The position numbers and the translations under genes are program-made. The notes under the pieces were generated by a model that was not told the origin of the DNA, did not search any database, and was given only the letters and a program-made list of their open reading frames with translations. From Eubacteriales Family XIII. Incertae Sedis bacterium (lineage in GTDB: Bacteria; Bacillota_A; Clostridia; Peptostreptococcales; Anaerovoracaceae), in assembly GCA_031280075.1 (NCBI GenBank), contig JAITHG010000258.1, positions 1 through 14,725 of the forward strand: a stretch of 14,725 nucleotides of DNA, read 5' to 3'. Below, one piece after another: positions 1 through 5,932 of the stretch (positions are counted from its first letter, which is position 1; every line of letters begins with the position of its first letter).

Positions 1-216
1 CTGATGATTGCCTGTCGGGTACTCGCTTTCATCAGGGCGAAAAAGAAAAGCAAGGACTGGTCGCTTTCCGGTGTGCTGGATCATCTGTCGCGTGTCCATG
101 CGGTTCAGATCGCGGACGAGTGGATGCTCGCGGAAGTCGCAGGGAAAACCCGCAAAATGTGCGAAACTATGTCGATATCGCTCAATCTAGACCCGAACCT
201 GATACCTAAACGCTGA
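1..216 (+). pseudogene. C-terminal fragment of a probable transposase (IS4/IS1634-like), partial at the window edge
   Basis: The frame is open from the first base and ends in TGA at 214-216, giving about 71 residues of a C-terminus whose start lies outside the window. A hydrophobic/basic helix (IACRVLAFIRAKKKSKDWS) is followed by a segment with the pattern VLDHLSRVHAVQIADEW and then a Lys/Arg-rich end. This resembles the tail of large IS4/IS1634-type transposases, where a helical 'L..L..v.av.....' stretch follows the DDE domain. No DDE residues are visible here, so the call rests on general resemblance. Whether the upstream part is intact cannot be seen, and I found no convincing terminal inverted repeat after the stop. 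The effector operon promoter begins 18 bp downstream, so this may mark the edge of an accessory insertion. It could also be the end of an unrelated gene. Confidence 0.4.
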
Positions 217-233
217 ACGATTGTGATTAAAAC

Positions 234-263
234 TTGACTCTGCTGTTTTCCTTGTACTATAAT
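234..263 (+). promoter_or_regulatory. Sigma-A type promoter of the LXG effector operon
   Basis: TTGACT at 234-239 (5 of 6 to TTGACA) and a perfect TATAAT at 258-263 are separated by 18 bp. Transcription would start near 270, about 60 nt before the first ATG of the operon. No other good promoter was seen before the effector genes, which are spaced only 12-14 nt apart, so this one probably drives all five. The perfect 6-bp palindrome at 273-288 lies just inside the predicted transcript. Confidence 0.75.
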
Positions 264-272
264 ATTATAACG

Positions 273-288
273 GTCATTTGTTAATGAC
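273..288. repeat. Short perfect inverted repeat at the operon start, possible operator
   Basis: GTCATT (273-278) and AATGAC (283-288) form a perfect 6-bp inverted repeat around the 4-nt spacer TGTT. It sits about 10 bp downstream of the TATAAT box, at roughly +3 to +18, where a repressor could block the start of transcription. It is too AT-rich and too short for a terminator. It might also be a relic of the transposon end. Confidence 0.35.
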
Positions 289-330
289 GAACACAGAAAC
301 GACTTTCAGGAGAAGGGCGACCGGATCGGT

Positions 331-729
331 ATGCTGTCCGGATCGTGGAAGAATAGAAGGTTTCTGGTTTGGGAAAGGGAAAGTCTATTGGAAAAGTTCG
401 AATACCTGCCGCTAGGCAGTATTGTTGTCATGAAGGGCGGAATCCGGAAAATCATGATCCTTGCGCGCGGGCTGGCTGTGGCGGTGGATGATACGACACA
501 GATCTTTGACTACGGCGGTTGTCTGTATCCCGAAGGGCTGATGGGCGACCAAATCCTACAGTTTAACCCTGCCGACATCGTCAAGATCGTGCACAAAGGA
601 TTTGTGGACGAAGACGAAGAGCTCATGCTTGCCAAGCTGGACGACTGGATGTCCAATTCATCCTTTGAACGTGCCGATCCCCTTGCGATCAATATGCAGA
701 GGCAGCAAGACTCCGCAGCTGACCATTAA
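331..729 (+). CDS. DUF4176-like protein of an LXG effector operon
   Basis: First gene of the operon, 132 aa if ATG at 331 is used. The core YLPLGSIVVMKGGIRKIMI, followed by FDYGGCLYPEGL and FNPADIVKIVHKGFVDEDE, matches my memory of DUF4176, a small cytoplasmic family encoded beside LXG effectors in Bacillota and thought to be an accessory factor for the effector. Its biochemical role is not known to me. The start is uncertain. ATG 331 has its best purine run (AGGAGAAGGG, 308-317) unusually far upstream, while family members usually begin only a few residues before the LPLGS motif. TTG at 388, preceded by GGGAAAGGGAAAG, would give a 113-aa protein of normal length. The stop lies 12 nt before the next gene, so co-expression is expected. 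No signal peptide or membrane segment is visible. Confidence 0.75.
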   Translation: MLSGSWKNRRFLVWERESLLEKFEYLPLGSIVVMKGGIRKIMILARGLAVAVDDTTQIFDYGGCLYPEGLMGDQILQFNPADIVKIVHKGFVDEDEELMLAKLDDWMSNSSFERADPLAINMQRQQDSAADH

Positions 730-741
730 GGAGGGCATGCC

Positions 742-1155
742 ATGGCAGACGAAGCATCCCTGCGCTCACAAGTAAGCAGCCAGGAAGCGCAGAAATCAAA
801 CTGCGAATGGGAAAAAGGTGTCATTGAGGAGAAAATCCGCCGCCTCAGAGAGGCGGAGCGTTTGGTCAGGGCGGACAAGGCAGTCATTAAAGACCTGAGG
901 AACGAGGTTCAAAGGAAAAGGGATCCAGGACAGGACTGGGAAGGCAACCAACGAAACCGATACCACGATTTTGTGGATGGGGACTTCAGGCAGGACTACA
1001 ATGCCTATCTGGCTGGAGTCGATGCCTTGCATGATGACATGATCCGGAAAATCACGTCACTGGAGAACGAAGCCAATGACTTGACTGGTCTCATCGGTTT
1101 CCTGTCGAGGTCGATCAACAGCCTGTGGGGCGAGATCAGCGCATTGTTCAACTGA
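742..1155 (+). CDS. YwqH/DUF5082-like helical partner protein of the LXG effector
   Basis: 137 aa with a strong ribosome binding site (TAAGGAGGG, 728-736) before ATG 742. The protein is almost all charged helix: a heptad-rich segment with EEKIRRLREAERLVRADK near residues 30-50 and a second long helix near residues 90-137. Length, position and helical nature fit the DUF5082 (YwqH-like) family, which precedes the DUF5344-like and LXG genes in Bacillus-type ywqHIJ operons. Known members of this group are thought to form a helical bundle with the LXG domain and to present the effector to the type VII secretion system. No canonical WXG turn is clear, though a GDFRQDYNAYLAG stretch lies at mid-protein. 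It lies between the DUF4176-like gene and the second small partner, with gaps of 12 and 13 nt. The role is inferred from family and context. Confidence 0.72.
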   Translation: MADEASLRSQVSSQEAQKSNCEWEKGVIEEKIRRLREAERLVRADKAVIKDLRNEVQRKRDPGQDWEGNQRNRYHDFVDGDFRQDYNAYLAGVDALHDDMIRKITSLENEANDLTGLIGFLSRSINSLWGEISALFN

Positions 1156-1168
1156 AAGAGAGGGCACC

Positions 1169-1450
1169 ATGTCCAAAACAATTTCTCTGACGCACGACTC
1201 CCTGTACTTTGCGACACGAGGGTTACAACATGCGGGCAGCCAAATAGACCCTTCGACTGCGGATGTCGCCCCCGTCACGAGCGACGCGCAGACTTTGAGA
1301 CGTTATGAAAAGACGCTCGGCAAGTTGAGCGATCTTCTCAAGCAGTATCAGGCGTTGGTCAGCAAGGACAGCGTCTCTTTGGATGCCGCAAACGACAACC
1401 TGAAATCCCTGGATGAATTGAACGCGCGGCAGTTCTGGCTCAGGAAATAA
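1169..1450 (+). CDS. YwqI-like small partner protein (DUF5344/TIGR04197-type), WXG100-like
   Basis: 93 aa, ATG 1169 preceded by GAGAGGG. Two helices are predicted, with a central segment TLRRYEKTLGKLSDLLKQYQALVSKD and a C-terminal part ending in LDELNARQFW. Small helical proteins of about 90 residues placed directly before an LXG gene usually belong to the TIGR04197/DUF5344 (YwqI-like) families and act as heterodimer partners of the LXG domain for type VII export. The sequence contains no cysteine, signal peptide or membrane segment, as expected for this group. The gene starts 13 nt after the YwqH-like gene and ends 13 nt before the effector. The exact family is less certain than the role suggested by the operon. 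Confidence 0.65.
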   Translation: MSKTISLTHDSLYFATRGLQHAGSQIDPSTADVAPVTSDAQTLRRYEKTLGKLSDLLKQYQALVSKDSVSLDAANDNLKSLDELNARQFWLRK

Positions 1451-1463
1451 AGGAGGGGACGGC

Positions 1464-3167
1464 ATGCAGCTTCGCATTTTGTATGACGAACTGGCAAGCT
1501 TCCAGAAAAGCTTTAACGAGAAAACTGCCCTCTGGGGGACAAACCTCGAGGCTCTTTCCAACAACACGAAGAGGCTTGTCGAAATGGACAGCTTTCGTGG
1601 CAGTACCGCAGAGAGCGTGAAGCACTATCTGACGGAGGTTCACTACACCGCGCTTTGGGCGATGTCGAGCATCCTCACTGAATTCAGCATCAAGCTGCTG
1701 CTGTATAAAGATGGGTACAATCAGATTGACAAGGCTTTGCACGCGAAATGCAGCGAGGCGGTCTTGGATGACATCTTGGAGTTTTTCCAGGGTTCGCACA
1801 ATACATTCGATGACACGCACGCCCGTCTGCAGCAGACGGCCAACTCCATCAGCGATATCATGGCAGCGCCCATGCCTTCTCCGGACGTGGTCTCCGATGA
1901 CTACAGAATCGTGCACAAGGATCAATTCAAACTGCGGGAAGACCTGTTGCAGCATGAACAAAGCCATTACAACGCTGACTTTGCGTCGTTGGACAGCATG
2001 ATTGCAGACTTGGGCACTTTTTTGACCGAAGCCCTGAACTTGGACAACAATTCCATGAACCTCTACCAGTCCGGTGCCGTTGCGCAGTCTGTGGCGTTCT
2101 GCAACCTTGTCGGTAGCCTGCGGTCTGTAGAAAAGCAATGGGAGAGCCAGGATGTCGCCTTGGATGCGGCATTGACTCGGGAGGCGGACAGGCTGGCAGC
2201 CGCGCAGAGGGAAGAGGACGGGAAATTCAAGATCTTCACGAGCATTCTGGAAATCGCAGGGGGCGTGTGCGCGATCGTCGTGAGCACTGTGGCCATCGTC
2301 GCGTCGGCAGGTGTGGCAACACCGCTCGCGGTAGTCGGGATTGCAGGCGGTGTCGGCATGATCCTCCATGGCAGCGCCGAACTGGAGGAAGGCATCGGGA
2401 TGGTGAGCCTAGGGCGTGCGGGGAATATGTCGGACGCGCCGCACAACTGGTTGCGCGACAACGTGATGTCGGTATTTGGGGAGGAAAACAAACAGACCGC
2501 ATACGATGTCTTTGGGGCAGTGAGTGCTGTGGCGGGGGTCGTCGGCAGCGCTGGCAGCTGCGCCTGGGCGTCCGCTGCCAAGCTGGGAGTGACGGCAGGC
2601 GGGCAGATTGTGCGTGCAGTGGTTGTGGAAGAAGGCAAGGTCGCCGTCTCTGCCCTTGCAGGGATGGCTGGCGGGAAGGCGAGTGGATGGGTCGCCACCA
2701 ACCTACTGGGTGTCGATGAGAACACAGCCCGGTATGTCGAGGTGATCGGCGGCATCGCAACAGGGGCGGCGGCATATGGCGGCGCCAACGTGCTGGACAG
2801 GCGATTCAATTGGAATGGGTTGAACCCGTCGTTGCAGACATCGTTGCAGCTAACGAGAGCAAGCATTGACAGGAAGCTAGATACATACCTGCTGGATCCT
2901 CTTCACCCGACTGGGCGAACAAAGGCAGAGTGGTTCAGGCAGGCATTGGGGTACGAAAGACGCAATGCGGCTGATTTGGCAAAGCAAATCATCTTTGATG
3001 AAAGAGTAGCGGTTCCTACAGAGCTCACAGAATTTGGACAAAAATTCAGTCAGATGATTCCAGTCACCGGAGCCAACGGGAGACTGATAGAGGTGCAGTT
3101 CATTTGGATCCGTGGCCATGATGGAGTAGTCAAGTTAGTAACAGCAATACCGCCAAAGAAGAAGTAG
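1464..3167 (+). CDS. LXG-domain polymorphic toxin with a DUF6883-like C-terminal module
   Basis: 567 aa, ATG 1464 behind AAAGGAGGGG. Residues 1 to about 240 form a helical N-terminal domain of the LXG type; the FRGSTAESVKHYLTEVH segment (44-60) is typical of this domain, which targets effectors to the type VII secretion system. Residues about 257-305 and 347-440 are Gly/Ala-rich and hydrophobic (ILEIAGGVCAIVVSTVAIVA and similar), like the glycine-zipper middle regions of many LXG and other polymorphic toxins that may help cross a target membrane. Residues about 468-567 match the DUF6883 pattern: LLDPLHPTGRTKAEWFRQALGY, then a FDERVAVPTELTEFGQKF segment and a terminal strand ending in LVTAIPP. 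DUF6883 is common at the ends of bacterial toxins; I do not know an established activity. The DUF4926-like gene 14 nt downstream is the expected immunity partner. The frame is intact. Confidence 0.85.
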   Translation: MQLRILYDELASFQKSFNEKTALWGTNLEALSNNTKRLVEMDSFRGSTAESVKHYLTEVHYTALWAMSSILTEFSIKLLLYKDGYNQIDKALHAKCSEAVLDDILEFFQGSHNTFDDTHARLQQTANSISDIMAAPMPSPDVVSDDYRIVHKDQFKLREDLLQHEQSHYNADFASLDSMIADLGTFLTEALNLDNNSMNLYQSGAVAQSVAFCNLVGSLRSVEKQWESQDVALDAALTREADRLAAAQREEDGKFKIFTSILEIAGGVCAIVVSTVAIVASAGVATPLAVVGIAGGVGMILHGSAELEEGIGMVSLGRAGNMSDAPHNWLRDNVMSVFGEENKQTAYDVFGAVSAVAGVVGSAGSCAWASAAKLGVTAGGQIVRAVVVEEGKVAVSALAGMAGGKASGWVATNLLGVDENTARYVEVIGGIATGAAAYGGANVLDRRFNWNGLNPSLQTSLQLTRASIDRKLDTYLLDPLHPTGRTKAEWFRQALGYERRNAADLAKQIIFDERVAVPTELTEFGQKFSQMIPVTGANGRLIEVQFIWIRGHDGVVKLVTAIPPKKK

Positions 3168-3181
3168 AGGAGAGACAACAG

Positions 3182-3370
3182 ATGCTGGATGAATATGCAA
3201 TTGTCAAAGCAGAGAGAGATTTGTCGGACAAGGTGCTGAAAGGCTGTCAAGGCACGGTCGTCCTGGTGCATACATCCCCAAAGCTTGGGTATGAAGTGGA
3301 ATTTGTCGACGACGAAGGCGACACCCTTGCTGTGTTGACCGTATATCCTGCAGATATCGCGCAGGTATAG
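3182..3370 (+). CDS. DUF4926-like protein, presumptive immunity protein for the LXG toxin
   Basis: 62 aa, ATG 3182 preceded by GAGGAGA. The small beta-rich pattern, with LKGCQGTVVLVH, YEVEFVDDEGDTLAVLTV and a final PADI, is characteristic of DUF4926, a short SH3-barrel-like family often encoded beside toxins with DUF6883 or similar tips. No signal peptide or membrane segment is present, so it should act in the cytoplasm and neutralise a cytoplasmic toxin. It starts 14 nt after the effector stop and is the last clear gene of the operon, which is the usual immunity position. Immunity function is inferred from family and position and has not been shown. The TAG stop overlaps by one base a GTG that opens the weak ORF at 3370-3612. 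Confidence 0.75.
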   Translation: MLDEYAIVKAERDLSDKVLKGCQGTVVLVHTSPKLGYEVEFVDDEGDTLAVLTVYPADIAQV

Positions 3371-3612
3371 TGCTTTGCGTCCCCTTCTCACCGCTGATCG
3401 AAATTGGCAGCGCAGAAGCAGCCCGCTTCCAGGAAGATGCATCGCAACTGAGGTTTCGGCTCAAATCAGGAGACTATGGGGAGGCCGTCGAGCTTCTCTA
3501 CCATCAAATAGGTGCCGAGCAGAGACCCTTCATCCCCGAACGGGACGATCCCTTCTACGAAGCCGCCACCCGTCACTCCCCATCAGCCTCAAACGCCTTC
3601 AGCTTCTTGTAA
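3370..3612 (+). pseudogene. Doubtful 80-aa ORF after the immunity gene, possible gene remnant
   Basis: A GTG overlapping the TAG of the immunity gene by one base opens an 80-codon frame that runs into the 3' end of the convergent sigma-54 regulator gene. The first 60 residues (for example SAEAARFQEDASQLRFRLK and GDYGEAVELLYHQIGAEQRP) look like a soluble alpha-helical protein. The last 15, overlapping the other gene, do not. There is no clear ribosome binding site. It could be a decayed second immunity gene or the tail of a lost cassette gene fused by chance to a new stop, or it could be chance. No recognisable family. The 202-bp gap it fills holds no obvious intrinsic terminator for either convergent operon. 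Confidence 0.2.
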
Positions 3613-4961
3613 AGCACACTGCGGTGGATGCCGAGCATCTTGGCCGCCTCCGCGACCTTGCCCCCTGTCGTCTTCAGCGCCATGCGGATGTAGTCCTCCT
3701 CCGCGCCCGCGAGGAAGGTCTTGAGCGGACCTACGTAGGGCGGCAGCGCGGAGGGCTGTTGCGGGGCGCGCCCCTGCGCCGCCCGGTGCGACGGCTCCAG
3801 GAACTGCTCTTCCAGCGTCAGGTCGTTGCCGATGCCCGTCACTACCATGCGCTCGACCACATTGCGCAGCTCGCGCACATTGCCCGGCCAGTCGTACTCC
3901 AAAAACGCCATGCGTGCCTGCGGCGTGAACCGCTTCTGCATGTCGTACTTCTTGTTCAGCTCCGCGAGGATGCCCTCCGCGAGCGGGATGATGTCGTCCG
4001 TGCGGCTGCGCAGGCTCGGGATGTTGATCGGGATGACGTTGATGCGGAAGTACAGGTCGGATCGGAAGAGCTTGTGCGCGATCAGCTCCTGCAGGTCGCG
4101 GTTGGTAGCCGCGATGAGGCGGACGTTCACCGTCCGCGCCTGCGTGTCGCCGAGGCGCGTCACCTCGCCCGACTCGAGCACGCGCAGCAGCTTCGACTGC
4201 ATGTTGAGCGGCAGGTCGCCGATCTCGTCGAGGAAGAGCGTCCCGCCGTCCGCCAGCTCAAACAGCCCCGCCTTGCCCTGCGGGTTGGCACCCGTGAACG
4301 CGCCCTTCACGTAGCCGAAAAACTCCGACTCCATCAGCTCGTGCGGGATGGCGGCGCAGTTGACGGGGACGAGGGCACCGCCCTTGCGCGCGCTGTGCCG
4401 GTGCAGGTAGCGCGCGACGACCTCCTTGCCCGCGCCCGATTCGCCGCTGATGAGCACCGAACTGTCCGTCTCTGCGACGGCGCGCGCCGTGGTGATCACC
4501 TGGCGCATCTGCGGGCTCTCCATGACGATGGCGTTGTCGTCGAAGTTGGAGATGCTCAGGAAATCCTTCGTGATCTTGTAGATCTGGTCGGAATCCGCCT
4601 GCGAATGCAGGGCATCCCGGTACATCTCGGCGAGGCTCTTGTCGATGGCGGTCACGACGACCATCTCGATCTCGCCGTCCTCGCCCAGGATCGGGCAGGC
4701 GCAGACGATCTGCTTGCCGCCGTATTTCGTGTCGACCTCCCCCGTGATGGGGGTCTTCGTCTTGATCGCCTCGCGGCTCGGCGACCAATTGTATGCGCTC
4801 GAGATGTCCGCGGCGTTCAGCCCGACGAGGTTGCCGACCTTCACCCCGTGGAAGTTGAGCAGGATGTTGTTGTTCTTGTCGTGCAGGGAGATGGAATTGC
4901 TGTTCTCTGCCGCAATCCGCTCGATCTCGTGTTCCTTCAGGTTTTTCTTCGTCCTTGGCAT
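3573..4961 (-). CDS. Sigma-54 dependent transcriptional activator (PAS-like sensor, AAA+, Fis-type HTH)
   Basis: 462 aa from ATG 4961, chosen because GGTGGGGG precedes it; GTG 4973 would add four residues but has no ribosome binding site. Counting from the longer form: residues about 14-125 form a PAS-like sensor ([20 protein letters not shown]), about 150-385 the AAA+ domain, and about 425-462 a Fis-type helix-turn-helix ([20 protein letters not shown]). The AAA+ domain has Walker A GESGAGKE (177-184), an intact GAFTGA loop (224-229), Walker [12 protein letters not shown] (243-253) and the DWPGNVREL motif (361-369). The intact GAFTGA loop means it should contact sigma-54 and open promoters by ATP hydrolysis. 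No receiver domain is present, so it is likely to respond to a small ligand. It is the last gene of the flavoenzyme-LysR operon, 40 nt after the LysR stop. Its target promoter was not identified. Confidence 0.92.
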   Translation of the reverse strand: MPRTKKNLKEHEIERIAAENSNSISLHDKNNNILLNFHGVKVGNLVGLNAADISSAYNWSPSREAIKTKTPITGEVDTKYGGKQIVCACPILGEDGEIEMVVVTAIDKSLAEMYRDALHSQADSDQIYKITKDFLSISNFDDNAIVMESPQMRQVITTARAVAETDSSVLISGESGAGKEVVARYLHRHSARKGGALVPVNCAAIPHELMESEFFGYVKGAFTGANPQGKAGLFELADGGTLFLDEIGDLPLNMQSKLLRVLESGEVTRLGDTQARTVNVRLIAATNRDLQELIAHKLFRSDLYFRINVIPINIPSLRSRTDDIIPLAEGILAELNKKYDMQKRFTPQARMAFLEYDWPGNVRELRNVVERMVVTGIGNDLTLEEQFLEPSHRAAQGRAPQQPSALPPYVGPLKTFLAGAEEDYIRMALKTTGGKVAEAAKMLGIHRSVLYKKLKAFEADGE

Positions 4962-5001
4962 GCGTGCCCCCACCCTCAGCGCCAGTGCCCAGCAGCGCCC
5001 G

Positions 5002-5886
5002 TCAGCCGCCGATCGCGCCCTTGTGCGCGATCAGCATCTCTTCCAGCAGGGCGGCGTAGCGCGTCAGCTGCGCCCCCTTCTTCTTGATGACGTAGACCTC
5101 CCGATCGAAGATCGGGTCGAGGAAGGGCACGGGAACCACGTCCGGTCGGCGCATGCGCTTGCAGAGGGTCAGCGTCGTCAGCCCCACCGCCTGGTTCATC
5201 TCCGCCATGTAGTAGATGAGCATGACGCTGTCGACGAAGGACTGGATGGTCGGCTCGAAGCCCTCCTGCCTGCACGCGTTCGTGAGGCTCAGGAAGGAGC
5301 GCATGCGCGGGTTGAGCGCGACGATGGGCACGTCCTTCAGGCTGTGCACCGACACGGTCTCCATCCGTGCGATCGGGTTGTCCTTGTGCGCGACGAGGAC
5401 GTTCTTGGTAGAATAAAGGTGCGTGGAGTCGAACTTCGCGGGATCGACAGGACCGACGGTCACGGCCAGCTCCGCCTCCCCGTCCGCGACCTCCTTCTCG
5501 CAGGCGAAGTCGAAGCGCTCGACCGCCTCGAGCTTGATGTGCTTGTCGGAGAACTCCTGGATGACCTTCCCCGTGAACTCCTCGATCGAGCCCATGACAA
5601 AGGGGATGCGCAGCGTCTCCTCGTGGTCGACCCCCTTGCTGAAGTGCGCCTCGCAGTCCCCGATGATCTCGAGTACCTGCTTGGCGCGCGGCAGCAGGTA
5701 CTCCGCGTCCTCCGTCAGCCCGACCTCCTTCGTGGAGCGGTTGAACAGCTTGCGGTTCAGTTCTTCCTCAAGCCGCTGGATGGAGAGGCTGATGCCCTGC
5801 GGGGAGATGTAGCACGCCTCCGCCGCCCGCGTGAAATTCTTGTACTTGCAGATCTCGACGAAGTACCGCAGCTGCCGGATGTCCAA
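5002..5886 (-). CDS. LysR-family transcriptional regulator
   Basis: 294 aa, the usual LysR length. The start is TTG 5886, supported by a strong TAAGGAGG site and by the classic beginning MDIRQLRYFVEICKYKNFT. A winged helix-turn-helix occupies residues 1-60, with AAEACYISPQGISLSIQRLE as the DNA-recognition part and LFNRSTKEVGLTEDAE as the wing. Residues about 90-290 are the periplasmic-binding-like co-inducer domain. It starts 34 nt after the stop of the flavoenzyme gene and is very likely co-transcribed with it, although LysR genes are usually divergent from their targets. The best candidate control region is the divergent promoter zone at 7868-8070. The 10-bp direct repeats between it and the upstream gene overlap its ribosome binding site. 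The inducer is unknown. Confidence 0.93.
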   Translation of the reverse strand: MDIRQLRYFVEICKYKNFTRAAEACYISPQGISLSIQRLEEELNRKLFNRSTKEVGLTEDAEYLLPRAKQVLEIIGDCEAHFSKGVDHEETLRIPFVMGSIEEFTGKVIQEFSDKHIKLEAVERFDFACEKEVADGEAELAVTVGPVDPAKFDSTHLYSTKNVLVAHKDNPIARMETVSVHSLKDVPIVALNPRMRSFLSLTNACRQEGFEPTIQSFVDSVMLIYYMAEMNQAVGLTTLTLCKRMRRPDVVPVPFLDPIFDREVYVIKKKGAQLTRYAALLEEMLIAHKGAIGG

Positions 5887-5896
5887 TGCCTTCCTC

Positions 5897-5932
5897 CTTA
5901 GATGTCAAGAGATGTCAAGCTTAGATGTCAAG
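5897..5932. repeat. Three direct copies of AGATGTCAAG at the flavoenzyme-LysR junction
   Basis: AGATGTCAAG occurs at 5900-5909, 5910-5919 and 5923-5932. The outer copies extend to a 13-bp exact repeat (CTTAGATGTCAAG, 5897-5909 and 5920-5932). In the minus-strand reading direction the first copy encodes the last codons and stop of the flavoenzyme, and the third runs into the LysR ribosome binding site. Read this way each copy contains TTGACA, but no matching -10 box follows. It looks like a small slippage duplication. Confidence 0.9.

Noticed and set aside
1440..2369. 309-codon open frame on the minus strand
   Set aside because: Antisense to the LXG effector, Cys/His/Arg-rich, no start signal; the plus-strand frame has the ribosome binding site and family motifs.
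3375..5087. 570-codon open frame on the plus strand
   Set aside because: It is antisense to the sigma-54 activator gene, whose motifs (Walker A, GAFTGA, Fis HTH) are unmistakable. Its product is low-complexity Arg/Leu/Asp-rich, as expected for a shadow frame in GC-rich DNA.
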